From NCBI RefSeq assembly GCF_001182745.1, contig NZ_LN868938.1, positions 434,001 to 498,000 on the forward strand: a DNA stretch of 64,000 bases. The letters run 5' to 3'. Positions within the stretch are counted from its first letter, which is position 1; every line of letters starts with the position of its first letter. This document shows positions 1 through 12,692 of this stretch, in pieces. Source of the stretch: Nocardia farcinica. Its GTDB lineage: Bacteria; Actinomycetota; Actinomycetes; Mycobacteriales; Mycobacteriaceae. Position numbers and translations under genes: made by a program. The notes under the pieces are model-generated. The model was not told the DNA's origin, did not search any database, and worked only from the letters and a program-made list of their open reading frames with translations.

Positions 1-15
1 CACGTCCACCGCCGC

Positions 16-804
16 TCACCGCAATCCGGATGCGGCCCCTTCGTCGAGCAACCAGGTGGTCGATTCCGAGCCGCGCGCCCCGGCGGCCGGAATGTCCACC
101 GGGTCGGCCCCGTTCAGCGCGGCGGCGACCGCCTCGGCCTTGCCCGCACCGGCCACCACCAGCGCGACGTGCCGGGCGCGGCGCACCGCGGGCAGGGTCA
201 GGGTGATGCGCACCGACGGCGGTTTCGGCGAATCCGTCACCGCGACGACGAGTTCGTGTTCCTCCCGCACCGCGTCGGTGTGCGGGAACAGCGAGTTGAC
301 GTGGCCCTCACCGCCCATGCCGAGCAGGTGCAGGTCGAAGGCGCCGTATTCGGCGAGGTGGGCGTGCACGGCCGCGGAGTACGCCGCGGCGGCCTCCACC
401 GGGTCCGGGTACTCGCCGATGCTGCCGGCCATCGGGTGCACGCGGTGCGGGTCGAGCGGCACATGGTCCAGCAGCGCCTGCCGCGCCTGCAGCTCGTTGC
501 GGTCGGCGTCGCCCGCGGGGACGAAACGCTCGTCACCCCAGAACACGTCGAGCCGCGACCAGTCCACGTCGCCGGGCGCCTTGCGCACCGCGGCGAGCAG
601 ATCGATGCCGGTGCCGCCGCCGGTGAGCACGACCGAGGCCGACCCGCGTGCGGCCTGCGCGGCCACGAGGACCTCGACGACGCGCCGGGCCCCGGCGGTC
701 ACCAGGGCGTCGGGGTCCGGAAACACCTGCACGGTGTTCGCGGGGAAACCGGCCGCGATGCGGCGATCCTGGTCGGCGTAGCGATCCGCGGGCGTCTCAC
801 TCAT
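16..804 (-). CDS. pgl: 6-phosphogluconolactonase
   Basis: Hydrolyses 6-phosphogluconolactone to 6-phosphogluconate, the second step of the oxidative pentose phosphate pathway, in the cytosol. The 262-residue product has the usual length for the family and carries the SugI/NagB-fold motifs VFWGDERFV near residue 88 and GMGGEGHVNSLFP near residue 160. It is the last gene of the minus-strand run tkt-tal-zwf-opcA-pgl, and its ATG start overlaps the opcA stop by 8 bases, so translation is probably coupled. The 15 bases beyond its stop show nothing. The same order (tkt, tal, zwf2, opcA, devB) is known in mycobacteria. The identification is secure. Confidence 0.95.
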   Translation of the reverse strand: MSETPADRYADQDRRIAAGFPANTVQVFPDPDALVTAGARRVVEVLVAAQAARGSASVVLTGGGTGIDLLAAVRKAPGDVDWSRLDVFWGDERFVPAGDADRNELQARQALLDHVPLDPHRVHPMAGSIGEYPDPVEAAAAYSAAVHAHLAEYGAFDLHLLGMGGEGHVNSLFPHTDAVREEHELVVAVTDSPKPPSVRITLTLPAVRRARHVALVVAGAGKAEAVAAALNGADPVDIPAAGARGSESTTWLLDEGAASGLR

Positions 805-1701
805 AGATCACCTTCTCGATTCCGGCGAGCGCCTCGGCGTAGATCTCGTCGGCATCGAGCCGGCGCAGTTCTTCGGCGAGGCAGTCGCGAGTTTCCCTGC
901 GGGCCAGGGCGATCCGCTGATCCGGATCGCCGGTGCGGGTGAGGGTGGCGGTGCGCCCGGTCTGCGGGCGGGTGATGGCGATGGACACCGCGGGCCGGTG
1001 CAGCTGCACCTCCAGGGCGCCGGTGCGCCGGTACACCGGGCAGCCCAGCCGCGCGGCCAGCCAGCCGGCCAGCATGTCGAGGGCGGGTTCCTCGCGCAGG
1101 CCGGACACGGTCACCGACTCCACCGGCTCGTACGGCGGCTCGTCCAGCGAGGCGGCCAGCAGGGCGCGCCAGTAGGTGATGCGGCTCCACGCCAGATCGG
1201 TGTCGCCCGGCGCGTAGGAGTCCCGGCGCTTCTTGATGGTGGCCTGCGGATCGGGGGCGTAGGTGGCGTCGGTGATGCGCCGGGTCGCCAGCCTGCCCAC
1301 CGAATCCTTCGACGGGAACTCCGGCGCGCCGCGCGGCCACCACGCCACCACCGGCGTGTCCGGCAGCAGGAACGGCACCACCACGCTGCTCTCGTGGCTG
1401 ACCAGCTCGCCCTGCAACCGCAGCACGATCACCTCGGCCGCACCGGCGTCGCCGCCGACCCGGATCTGCGCGTCCAGCTTCGTCTCGGCCTCGCGGTCGC
1501 CGCGGGCCAGCACCACCACGCGGCACGGATGCTCGCGGCTGGCGTCGTTGGCCGCGTCGATCGCGTCCTCGGCCTCGGAGCTGTCGAGCGTGCACACCAC
1601 CAGGGTGAGCACCCGGCCCATCGTGATGACGCCGTTGCTCTCGCGCAGCTGCACCAGGCGCTTGGTGACCGCGCCGGTGGTGGTGTCGGGCATGTCGATG
1701 A

Positions 1702-1705
<4 letters not shown>
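797..1705 (-). CDS. opcA: Glucose-6-phosphate dehydrogenase assembly protein OpcA
   Basis: OpcA is the partner protein needed for glucose-6-phosphate dehydrogenase activity in cyanobacteria and actinobacteria. The N-terminus begins IIDMPDTTTGAV, closely similar to mycobacterial OpcA, and the 302-residue length fits that family. I chose the GTG at 1705 because it forms a GTGA overlap with the zwf stop. An in-frame ATG at 1717 lies inside zwf and is less likely. The same reading frame stays open far upstream through zwf, but that part is not OpcA-like. The gene is translationally coupled to zwf before it and pgl after it, which suits subunits made in fixed ratio. Confidence 0.93.
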
Positions 1706-3270
<1,565 letters not shown>

Positions 3271-3273
3271 CGC

Positions 3274-4416
3274 TCAGTTGCCCTCGGACCCGGACGCGGC
3301 CGCGCGCAACTCCTCCGCGGTCGCGGACAGCAGCTCCGCCCACGACGCCTCGAACTTCTCCACGCCCTCGCGCTCGAGCACCGCGAACACGTCGTCGAGA
3401 TCGATGCCGACCGCGCGCAGCCGCTCGAACACCTCGGCCGCCTCGGCCGCGGTGCCGCTCACCGTGTCGCCGCGGATCTCGCCGTGATCGGCCACCGCCT
3501 CGAGCGTCTTCTCCGGCAGCGTGTTGACCGTGTTGGGCGCGACCAGCTCGGTGACGTACATGGTGTCGGGGTAGTCCGGGTTCTTCACACCGGTCGAGGC
3601 CCACAGCGGCCGCTGCCGACGCGCGCCCGCGGCGGCCAGGTGCTGGTAGGTCGAGGTGTGCGCACCGCCGTCGAACACGTCCTGGTACTCGGCGTAGGCG
3701 AGCCGGGCGTTGGCGATGCCCGCCTTGCCGCGCAGCTCGAGCGCCTCCGGCGTGCCGACGGCCGCGAGCCGCTTGTCGATCTCGGTGTCCACGCGGGAGA
3801 CGAAGAACGAGGCGACCGAGTGGATCTTGGCCAGGTCGTGCCCGGCCACCCGGGCCTTGCGCAGGCCGTCGAGGTAGGCGCCCATCACCGCGCGGTAGCG
3901 CTGCACCGAGAAGATCAGCGTGACGTTGACGCTGATGCCCTCGGCGATCACCGCGGTGATTGCGGGTAGGCCCTCCTCGGTGGCCGGGATCTTGATGAAC
4001 AGGTTGGGCCGGTCCACCGTCTTCCACAGGTCCACGGCCTGGGCCACGGTCTTGTCCGCGTCGAAGGCGAAGCGCGGATCGACCTCGATGGAGACCCGCC
4101 CGTCCAGGCCGCCGGTGGCCTCGAAGACCGGGGCGAGCACGTCGCAGGCCTCGCGCACGTCGTCGGTGGTGATGGTGCGGATCGCCGCGTCGGCGTCGGC
4201 GCCCTGCGCGGCCAGTTCCTTCAGCTGCGCGTCGTAGGCGTGGCCCTTGCTCAGCGCGCCCTGGAAGATCGTCGGGTTCGTGGTGACCCCCACGACGCCG
4301 CGGGTCCGGACCAGTTCGGCGAGGTTGCCCGACCGGATGCGGTCGCGCGACAGATCGTCGAGCCAGACCGACACGCCGGCCGCGGCCAACGCCGCGATGT
4401 TCTCGTTCTGTGCCAT
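3274..4416 (-). CDS. tal: Transaldolase
   Basis: Moves a three-carbon dihydroxyacetone unit between sugar phosphates in the non-oxidative pentose phosphate pathway. The 380-residue length fits the longer actinobacterial/cyanobacterial type. [12 protein letters not shown] lies near residues 44-55 and the Schiff-base lysine is probably Lys142 in LFIKIPAT. The ATG at 4416 lies 6 bases after the tkt stop, and the zwf ATG follows 3 bases after this stop. Cytosolic, with no sign of truncation. Confidence 0.96.
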   Translation of the reverse strand: MAQNENIAALAAAGVSVWLDDLSRDRIRSGNLAELVRTRGVVGVTTNPTIFQGALSKGHAYDAQLKELAAQGADADAAIRTITTDDVREACDVLAPVFEATGGLDGRVSIEVDPRFAFDADKTVAQAVDLWKTVDRPNLFIKIPATEEGLPAITAVIAEGISVNVTLIFSVQRYRAVMGAYLDGLRKARVAGHDLAKIHSVASFFVSRVDTEIDKRLAAVGTPEALELRGKAGIANARLAYAEYQDVFDGGAHTSTYQHLAAAGARRQRPLWASTGVKNPDYPDTMYVTELVAPNTVNTLPEKTLEAVADHGEIRGDTVSGTAAEAAEVFERLRAVGIDLDDVFAVLEREGVEKFEASWAELLSATAEELRAAASGSEGN

Positions 4417-4422
4417 GAGCTG

Positions 4423-6564
<2,142 letters not shown>

Positions 6565-6686
6565 GACCGGGATTCTCCTGACATGTGGTCTCGTCGACGG
6601 CGGGGTGTGCTCCGGCCGCGGCTCGCCCGAGGCGGGGACGCGCGCCGGTTGCTCGAAGGTTCCGGGTGTTACGAGACCACCCTAGT

Positions 6687-6723
6687 TGTGCCCGCTCGGG
6701 CACATGGAAGTAACCCGGGTTAC
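6687..6723. promoter_or_regulatory. Two adjacent palindromes in the tkt/ctaB divergent spacer
   Basis: The 345-base gap between tkt and ctaB (6565-6909) holds no gene. Within it, TGTGCCCG (6687-6694) and CGGGCACA (6697-6704) form a perfect inverted repeat with a 2-base centre. Five bases later GTAACCCGGGTTAC (6710-6723) is a perfect 14-base palindrome. Two operators side by side between divergent genes suggest binding sites for one or two dimeric regulators, but I cannot name the protein. The rest of the gap shows no other clear structure. Confidence 0.5.
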
Positions 6724-6909
6724 ATCGCCGCGCAGGTTTCGGCGGGGGAGCGGGCGGCCGGACGGGGCTCGGGGCGGGGCGGGGTGCCCGAGGGTCTACC
6801 ATCCTTTGTAGTAGTCGCGCCGCAACAGTTGTGCGTGTCCGGACCGGAAGACACGAGGGCGCTGCTTTTGTTCGGTGTCGATGCGATGCACAGCGTGCGA
6901 GGAGAGACA

Positions 6910-7899
6910 GTGCGGATTGGGGAACAGCCGAGTGGCAATGGTGCGCACGGCTCCTCCGCGACGGTGCTTGCCGACCGGTTCACCGGTTCGGGCCTGCCGT
7001 CCCGGCTGATGCGACGGGTGCTGGCCTACATCGCGTTGACCAAGCCGCGGGTGATCGAGCTGCTGCTGGTGGCGACCATCCCGACCATGCTGCTGGCCGA
7101 TCGCGGGCACATCGACATCCGGCTGATCCTGGCCACGCTGTTCGGCGGGTGGATGGGCGCGGCGAGCGCCAACACGCTCAACTGCGTCGCCGACGCCGAT
7201 ATCGACAAGGTCATGAAGCGCACCGCCAAGCGGCCGCTGGCCAGGGACGCGGTGCCCACCCGCAACGCGTTCGTCTTCGGCGTGGTGCTGGGCCTGGCCT
7301 CCTTCGCCTGGCTGTGGTGGCAGGCGAACCTGCTCAGCGGCGCGCTGGTGGTCGCGACCATCCTGTTCTACGTCTTCGTCTACACCCTCGGCCTCAAGCG
7401 CCGCACCTCGCAGAACGTGGTGTGGGGCGGCGCGGCGGGCTGCATGCCCGCGCTGGTCGGTTGGTCGGCGGTGACGGGCACCATCGGCTGGCCCGCGCTG
7501 GCGCTGTTCGGCGTGATCTTCTTCTGGACGCCGCCGCACACCTGGGCGCTGGCGATGCGCTACAAGGAGGACTACCGCGCGGCCGGGGTGCCGATGCTGC
7601 CGGTGGTCGCCACCGAGCGCACCGTCACCAAGCAGATCGTGATCTACACCTGGCTGACCGTGCTCACCACGCTCGCGCTGGTGCCGGCCACCGGCGTGAT
7701 CTACGCGGCGGTCGCGCTGGTCGCCGGCGCCTGGTTCCTGCTGATGGCGCACCAGCTGTACGCGGGTGTGCGCCGTGGCGAGTCGGTCAAGCCGCTGCGG
7801 TTGTTCCTGCAGTCCAACAACTACCTGGCCGTGGTGTTCTGCGGTCTGGCCGTGGACTCGGTGCTCGGCTGGGACACCATCGGCAGCTTCTTCGGCTGA
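6910..7899 (+). CDS. ctaB: Protoheme IX farnesyltransferase (heme O synthase)
   Basis: Integral membrane prenyltransferase that adds a farnesyl group to heme b, giving heme O for cytochrome oxidase. The UbiA-type motif [15 protein letters not shown] and the second conserved region [12 protein letters not shown] are both visible, between about nine hydrophobic segments. I chose the GTG at 6910 because AGGAGA lies 4 bases before it, giving 329 residues. The frame is open further upstream, with an ATG at 6886, but that part does not look like the family. CtaA, which uses heme O, lies 3 kb downstream on the other strand. Confidence 0.92.
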   Translation: MRIGEQPSGNGAHGSSATVLADRFTGSGLPSRLMRRVLAYIALTKPRVIELLLVATIPTMLLADRGHIDIRLILATLFGGWMGAASANTLNCVADADIDKVMKRTAKRPLARDAVPTRNAFVFGVVLGLASFAWLWWQANLLSGALVVATILFYVFVYTLGLKRRTSQNVVWGGAAGCMPALVGWSAVTGTIGWPALALFGVIFFWTPPHTWALAMRYKEDYRAAGVPMLPVVATERTVTKQIVIYTWLTVLTTLALVPATGVIYAAVALVAGAWFLLMAHQLYAGVRRGESVKPLRLFLQSNNYLAVVFCGLAVDSVLGWDTIGSFFG

Positions 7900-7923
7900 C
7901 CGTCTCGTCTTCCGGCCGTTGCC

Positions 7924-7950
7924 GGGCGGCCGCCGGAACGGCGACCGCCC
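7924..7950. terminator. Hairpin between convergent ctaB and qor
   Basis: GGGCGG (7924-7929) pairs with CCGCCC (7945-7950), and CGCCG inside it pairs with CGGCG around a GAA loop, with one C/A mismatch between the two stems. It sits in the short spacer between the convergent stops of ctaB and qor, so it can serve both genes. There is no clear T-run, as is common in actinobacteria. Confidence 0.6.
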
Positions 7951-7957
7951 GCGTGTT

Positions 7958-8923
7958 CTAGGGGATCAGCACGATCGAGCCGGTGGTCTTGCGGCCCTCC
8001 AGATCGCGGTGCGCGCGTTCGGCCTCGGCCAGCGGATACTGGGCGCCGACCCGGATGCGCAGCGTCCCGTCGGCCACCGCGCGGAACACGTCACCGGCCC
8101 GCCAGAGCAGTTCGGCGCGGTCGCGGGTGTAATGCGCCAGCGTCGGGCGGGTGAGGAACAGCGATCCGCCGGAGTTCAGCCGCTGCGGGTCGACCGGCGG
8201 CACCGGCCCGCTGGCCGCGCCGAACAATGCCAGCGTGCCGCGGATGCGCAGGGCGGCCAGGCTCGCGTCGAAGGTGTCCTTACCGACCCCGTCGTAGACC
8301 GCGGCCACCCCGACGCCGTCGGTGAGCGCCCGCACCCGCTCGGCCAGGTCGTCGCCGTAGCGCAGCACCTCCGCGGCGCCCGCCTCGCGCGAGAGCGCCT
8401 CCTTCTCGTCGGAGGACACCGTGGTGATCACCCGGACACCGCGCGCGACGGCCAGCTGGGTGAGGATCAGGCCGACCCCGCCGGCGCCCGCGTGCACGAG
8501 CACCGTGTCGCCGGGTTCGGGCCGGTACACCGATTCGATCAGGTAGTGCGCGGTCATGCCCTGCAGCAGCACCGAGGCGGCGATCGGGGCGCTCACCCCG
8601 TCCGGCACCGGGATCGCGACGTCGGCGGGCACGGCCACCTGCTCGGCGTAGCTGCCCGGCGCTGCCGCCCAGGCCACCCGGTCGCCGACGGCGAACTCGG
8701 TGACGCCGTCGCCGACGGCGGTCACCACACCGGTGCCCTCCGCGCCGGGGACGTAGGGCACGTCCTGCGGGTACGTGCCGGTGCGGATGTAGGTGTCGAT
8801 GAAATTGATCCCGATCGCCTCGGTCTCGACCAGCAATCCGCCCGCTCCGATCGAGGGCTCGGGCAACTCGGTGTAGGTGAGGACCTCGGGTCCGCCGTGC
8901 TCGGAAACCTGAATCGCGCGCAT
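7958..8923 (-). CDS. qor: NADPH:quinone oxidoreductase, MDR family
   Basis: Zinc-free medium-chain dehydrogenase/reductase that probably reduces quinones with NADPH. The 321-residue protein starts MRAIQVSEHGGPEVL and carries the cofactor motif HAGAGGVGLILTQLA near residues 137-151. The catalytic zinc ligands of alcohol dehydrogenases are absent, as expected for the quinone reductase branch. The position next to ctaB matches qor in mycobacteria. The substrate is inferred from family only. Confidence 0.87.
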   Translation of the reverse strand: MRAIQVSEHGGPEVLTYTELPEPSIGAGGLLVETEAIGINFIDTYIRTGTYPQDVPYVPGAEGTGVVTAVGDGVTEFAVGDRVAWAAAPGSYAEQVAVPADVAIPVPDGVSAPIAASVLLQGMTAHYLIESVYRPEPGDTVLVHAGAGGVGLILTQLAVARGVRVITTVSSDEKEALSREAGAAEVLRYGDDLAERVRALTDGVGVAAVYDGVGKDTFDASLAALRIRGTLALFGAASGPVPPVDPQRLNSGGSLFLTRPTLAHYTRDRAELLWRAGDVFRAVADGTLRIRVGAQYPLAEAERAHRDLEGRKTTGSIVLIP

Positions 8924-9007
8924 GGGTCCAGTTCTACACCCGGGGTGACCGCCGCCACGGCACAGGCAGGGTCCCGCGGCTGCCTACCGGCCGGTAAACT
9001 CGCGCCC

Positions 9008-9358
9008 ATGAGCGTTGAGACTGCCCCGGCCCCCGCAGAAGTGCCCGCCGCCGTGGTGAATTCGGTCAAGGGCTTCGTCGCCGAGCACGGTGGTTCCGGC
9101 ACCGCCGTGCTGCAGCCGCTGGGACGCATGGGCGTGCGGGTCACCCTGGTCGGGGCCGACGGCGTGCTCGGCGACCGCGTCGTGGCCGACCTGCCGACCG
9201 CCGAGAAGCTGGTCGAGCTGGTGCCCGGTCTCACCGCGACCGAGGAGTGGGACCGCGAACTCACCTCCGTGGTCACTCCGCGCAAAGGTCACTGGGCCCG
9301 GATGGCGGGCTGGGTCGCCAAGCAGACCCGGTTCCCGGCGGCGCGCAACGAGAAGTAG
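9008..9358 (+). CDS. Conserved hypothetical protein
   Basis: A 116-residue cytosolic protein with no signal peptide and no membrane segment, starting at ATG 9008 (MSVETAPAPAEVPAAV). The middle part alternates short strands and turns and the C-terminus is basic (RMAGWVAKQTRF). I do not recognise a catalytic motif. A protein of this size lies at the same position, next to qor and before ctaA, in mycobacteria, which supports it being a real gene. Function unknown. Confidence 0.75.
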   Translation: MSVETAPAPAEVPAAVVNSVKGFVAEHGGSGTAVLQPLGRMGVRVTLVGADGVLGDRVVADLPTAEKLVELVPGLTATEEWDRELTSVVTPRKGHWARMAGWVAKQTRFPAARNEK

Positions 9359-9364
9359 CGCGTC

Positions 9365-10255
9365 TCACTCGAAGTCGGTGCGGCACACCACCGTCGGGCA
9401 CGGCGCGTGGTGCAGCAGGTTCTGGCTCGTCGAGCCGAGCAACGTGCCGGTCACCCGGTTGCGGCCCCGGCTCCCGGTGACGATCACCTGCGCATCGGCG
9501 GCCCGCTCCAGCAGCGCCGGCGCCGTCGGGCTCTTGCGCACCTCACGGGTCACCCGCAGGTCGGGGTACTTGGTGGTCCATCCGGCCAGGCGCTCACCGA
9601 GCAGCGACTCCTCCTGCTGGGCCAGTGCCTCGTTGCTCGGCGGCACCGGCACCCAGCGCAGCAGATCGGGATCGTTCCAGGCGTGCAGGGCGACGAGTTC
9701 GACCCCGAGTCCGGCGGCCAGCGCGAACGCGTGCCCGACCGCGGCATCGCCCTCGGGGCTGCCGTCCACACCCACCAGCACCGGGCGGTCGTCGGGCAGG
9801 ACGCGCGCGGGATCGCCGCGCCAGACCGCCACCGGACACCGCGACTTGTTGGCCACCTGCAACGCGGTGGAGCCGAGCAGGAAGGTGCTGATCCGGTCGT
9901 CGGCGGTGGCCGCGACGACGAGCATGCGGGCGTGTTCGCTCGCGCTCACCAGTTCGCGCGCGGGCAGTCCTTCCACCACCTGTTCGGTGATCGCCACATC
10001 CGGCCGGTCGGCGCGCACCGCGTCGGCGGCCTGTTCCACCGTGCGCCGCGCCGCCTGGCGCAGCGTCGGCATGATGTCGGCCTCGGCGAGCGCGGCCGCG
10101 GTGATCCGGAAGTCGACGGTCGCGACCACGGCGATCAACGCCAGTGGCGCCCCGAGCCGCGCGGCGAGCCCGCCCGCCCAGCGGGCCGCGGCCACCGCAC
10201 CGCGGCTGCCGTCGATGCCGACGACGATGGTCTGACGATCGACCCGATCCTGCAT
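9365..10255 (-). CDS. Universal stress protein, tandem domains
   Basis: Two UspA domains in tandem, 296 residues from ATG 10255 (MQDRVDRQTIVVGIDGS). Each begins with a VVGIDGS- or VLVGVDGS-type strand. The second carries a full ATP-binding signature, G-x2-G-x9-G-S, in GSRGRNRVTGTLLGSTS. The first is degenerate (ADDRISTFLLGST). In mycobacteria such proteins bind ATP and respond to hypoxia or dormancy signals. The frame continues upstream without homology, so the later ATG was chosen. It is convergent with the small protein to the left. Confidence 0.87.
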   Translation of the reverse strand: MQDRVDRQTIVVGIDGSRGAVAAARWAGGLAARLGAPLALIAVVATVDFRITAAALAEADIMPTLRQAARRTVEQAADAVRADRPDVAITEQVVEGLPARELVSASEHARMLVVAATADDRISTFLLGSTALQVANKSRCPVAVWRGDPARVLPDDRPVLVGVDGSPEGDAAVGHAFALAAGLGVELVALHAWNDPDLLRWVPVPPSNEALAQQEESLLGERLAGWTTKYPDLRVTREVRKSPTAPALLERAADAQVIVTGSRGRNRVTGTLLGSTSQNLLHHAPCPTVVCRTDFE

Positions 10256-10439
10256 GCTGCGCTCCCGTCTGTGCGAAGGCCAGAGTGCCTCCAGCCTGAC
10301 ACCGGAGCGCGTGTTCGCGGGTGATCCGCGCCGGGCGCGTGTTGCCCCGGTGAGTGAGCCTTGCACGGCGAATGACGCATTCTTTGTCGGGCGGCCACCG
10401 GCCGGGTTAGCGTCTCGTCTCGGATGGCGGGGTTCGACG

Positions 10440-10886
10440 ATGACGCGGCATGTGAGCAGTGAATCGGTGGTGACCGGGACGACCTGTGACCGGTGCGGCG
10501 CCGTGATGCGTTGTGCGGTGCGCGAAGCCATCGTCGAGGACCGGTTGCGGTCGGAGATCGAGAGCCGCTGCCCGGCCTGCGGCAACGCCTGGGCCGCCTG
10601 CTCCGACGGCCCCGACGACTACGTCCGTGCCGCGCTGCTCGCCACCCACGGCCCGAGCCGCTTGTGGGTGGCCGACGGTCCCGCCGACGACGCCTGCCTG
10701 CTCGGGCTGCTGCGCCGCCACGAGAGCGCGGCCTTGTTCGAGGCCAAGTCGACGGTGGCCGAGATCCGCACCACCGGGCGCATCGGCACCTCGGTGGAGC
10801 TGGAACTGCTGGCCCGCACCCTGCGGGCGGCGGGGTACGCCGTGGTGCTCGAGACCCCCGGCGATCAGGCCGACGACACCGCCTGA
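10440..10886 (+). CDS. Hypothetical protein with a four-cysteine zinc-ribbon-like N-terminus
   Basis: A 148-residue protein starting at ATG 10440. Two CxxC pairs, CDRCG and CPACG, about 27 residues apart suggest a small zinc ribbon, followed by an alpha/beta region with no motif I know. The last 22 bases overlap the 3' end of ctaA on the other strand. It diverges from the universal stress protein gene through a 184-base spacer in which I see no clear operator. Function unknown. The coding call rests on the cysteine spacing and an open frame with a normal start. Confidence 0.62.
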   Translation: MTRHVSSESVVTGTTCDRCGAVMRCAVREAIVEDRLRSEIESRCPACGNAWAACSDGPDDYVRAALLATHGPSRLWVADGPADDACLLGLLRRHESAALFEAKSTVAEIRTTGRIGTSVELELLARTLRAAGYAVVLETPGDQADDTA

Positions 10887-11839
10887 TCGGCGACCGGCGC
10901 GCCCACCTTCTCCCTGGTGTGCAGCGCGGCCCACAGCGCCGCGGTCGCCGCCGTGCACGCCGCCGCGCCGCCGACGTGGACCACGACCAGCACGGCGGGC
11001 ACATCGGTGAAGTACTGCACGATCCCGACCAGCGCCTGCGCGCACACCACCGCGAGCAGTACGAACAGCCGGGTGCGCACCGCGCGGGTGATGCCGACGG
11101 CGTAGAGGCCGAAACCGAGGCCGATCAGCAGGGCGAGGTAGCCGACGAGCAACTGCGAATGCAGGTGCACCAGCGTGACGATCTCGACCTCGAGGCGCTG
11201 CACCGGGCGGTCGATGCTCTTGTCACCGGCGTGCGGCCCCGCGCCGGTGACCAGCGTGCCCGCGACCAGCACCCCGGCCAGCGCGACGCCGCTGAGCACG
11301 GTCAGCCAGCGCAGCGGCGCCGGTGCCTGCACCGTGGCGATGCCGTCGTCGGGCTGGCCGATCTTGGCGTAGAGCACCGCGGCCAGCCACACCATCACCA
11401 TCGAGGCCAGCAGGTGCACCGCGACCGTCCACCACAGCAGGCCGCTGAGCACGGTGATGCCGCCGATGACCGCCTGCACGACGGTGCCGCCGGGCATCAG
11501 CCAGGCGTAGACCAGCACCTCGCGCCGGCGCCGGGCCCTGGTCACCGCGAGCACGACCAGCGCCGCGCACAGCGTGACGAGGAAGGTGAGCAGCCGGTTG
11601 CCGAACTCGACCGCCTGGTGCACCACCGCGACCTCGGACACCCCGACCGGGGTGAAGGAGCCGGGGAAGCACTGCGGCCAGGTGGGGCAGCCGAGCCCGG
11701 AGGCGGTGACGCGCACGACCGCGCCGGTGACCGAGATGCCGGCCTGCGTGAGCAGAACCGCGAGGGCGATCAGCCGCTGCACCCGCAGCGAGGGCAGCGG
11801 GAGCTTGTCGACGAGTCGCAGAAAGGCGCGATACAGCAC
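10865..11839 (-). CDS. ctaA: Heme A synthase (cytochrome oxidase assembly protein)
   Basis: Membrane enzyme that oxidises heme O to heme A for aa3-type cytochrome oxidase. The 324-residue protein has about eight hydrophobic helices in two four-helix halves. Conserved histidines stand in HQAVEFGNR near residue 71, in HLLASM, and in LHSQLLVGY. A cysteine pair in the first loop (GLGCPTWPQCFPG) fits the Bacillus/actinobacterial type. It works with CtaB, 3 kb to the left. It overlaps the convergent zinc-ribbon gene by 22 bases. Confidence 0.92.
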   Translation of the reverse strand: MLYRAFLRLVDKLPLPSLRVQRLIALAVLLTQAGISVTGAVVRVTASGLGCPTWPQCFPGSFTPVGVSEVAVVHQAVEFGNRLLTFLVTLCAALVVLAVTRARRRREVLVYAWLMPGGTVVQAVIGGITVLSGLLWWTVAVHLLASMVMVWLAAVLYAKIGQPDDGIATVQAPAPLRWLTVLSGVALAGVLVAGTLVTGAGPHAGDKSIDRPVQRLEVEIVTLVHLHSQLLVGYLALLIGLGFGLYAVGITRAVRTRLFVLLAVVCAQALVGIVQYFTDVPAVLVVVHVGGAAACTAATAALWAALHTREKVGAPVADQAVSSA

Positions 11840-11900
11840 CCAACGATGGTAGCCAGCCGCCGGAACGCGCCCGCACCCGGTCTACTACAAGCCGTCGTTA

Positions 11901-12692
11901 CTACTCGAAACGGAACCAGCGCGCGGCCAGCGCGCCCGTGACAGCGCCCCAGGCCAGCAGCACCAGCACACCGAACACATCCACCGAGCCTGCCAGTGCG
12001 CGCTCGAGGGTCTCGGCCAGCGCACCGGAGGGCACCAGCCGCGCGATCACCGTCACCGCGGTGGGCAGATCCTCGCCGACGAACACCACGCTGGCGATGC
12101 CGAGCATCACGAACCAGAGGATGTTGGCCAGGGCCAGCACCACCTCGGCCTTGAGCGTGCCGCCCAGCAGCAGGCCCATCGCCGCGAAGGTCGCGGTGCC
12201 CAGCGCGATGATCACCGCGCCAAGCGCCAGCCCGCCGACACCGGGACGCCAGCCCAGTGCCACGCCGATGAGCCCGAGGATCAGCGCCTGCAACACCACC
12301 ACGATCAGGACCGCGGCACTCTTGCCCGCGATGATGCCCCAGCGCGGTAACGCCGTGGCGCCCAGCCGTTTCAGCGCGCCGTAGCGGCGGTCGAAGCCGA
12401 CGGCGATGGCCTGGCCGGTGAACGCGGTCGACATCACCGCCACCATCATCACCGCGGGCACGATGGTGTCCACCCGGGTGTCGCCCAGTTCGCCGAAGGG
12501 CAGCAGGGTGAGCCCGACCAGCAGGGTGATCGGGATGAACATCGTCAGCAGCAGCTGTTCACCGTTGCGCAGCAACAGGATCAGCTCGATCCTGGTCTGC
12601 GCGGTGAGCATGGCGGCCCGGCTGCTCGGGCGCGGGTCGGGCGCGAAGGTGCCCGGCGCGAAGCGGTTCGGCGTGAGTTCGTGCTGGGTCAT
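11901..12692 (-). CDS. ABC transporter permease (ABC-2 type)
   Basis: A 263-residue membrane protein with about six hydrophobic segments, typical of ABC-2 export permeases (DrrB-like). The N-terminal 40 residues are cytosolic. The ATG at 12692 overlaps the stop of the ATP-binding subunit by four bases (ATGA), so the two are co-translated. The substrate is unknown. The equivalent pair in mycobacteria sits between ctaA and the mptB-like gene, which hints at a link to envelope building or heme/oxidase assembly. Confidence 0.88.
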   Translation of the reverse strand: MTQHELTPNRFAPGTFAPDPRPSSRAAMLTAQTRIELILLLRNGEQLLLTMFIPITLLVGLTLLPFGELGDTRVDTIVPAVMMVAVMSTAFTGQAIAVGFDRRYGALKRLGATALPRWGIIAGKSAAVLIVVVLQALILGLIGVALGWRPGVGGLALGAVIIALGTATFAAMGLLLGGTLKAEVVLALANILWFVMLGIASVVFVGEDLPTAVTVIARLVPSGALAETLERALAGSVDVFGVLVLLAWGAVTGALAARWFRFE

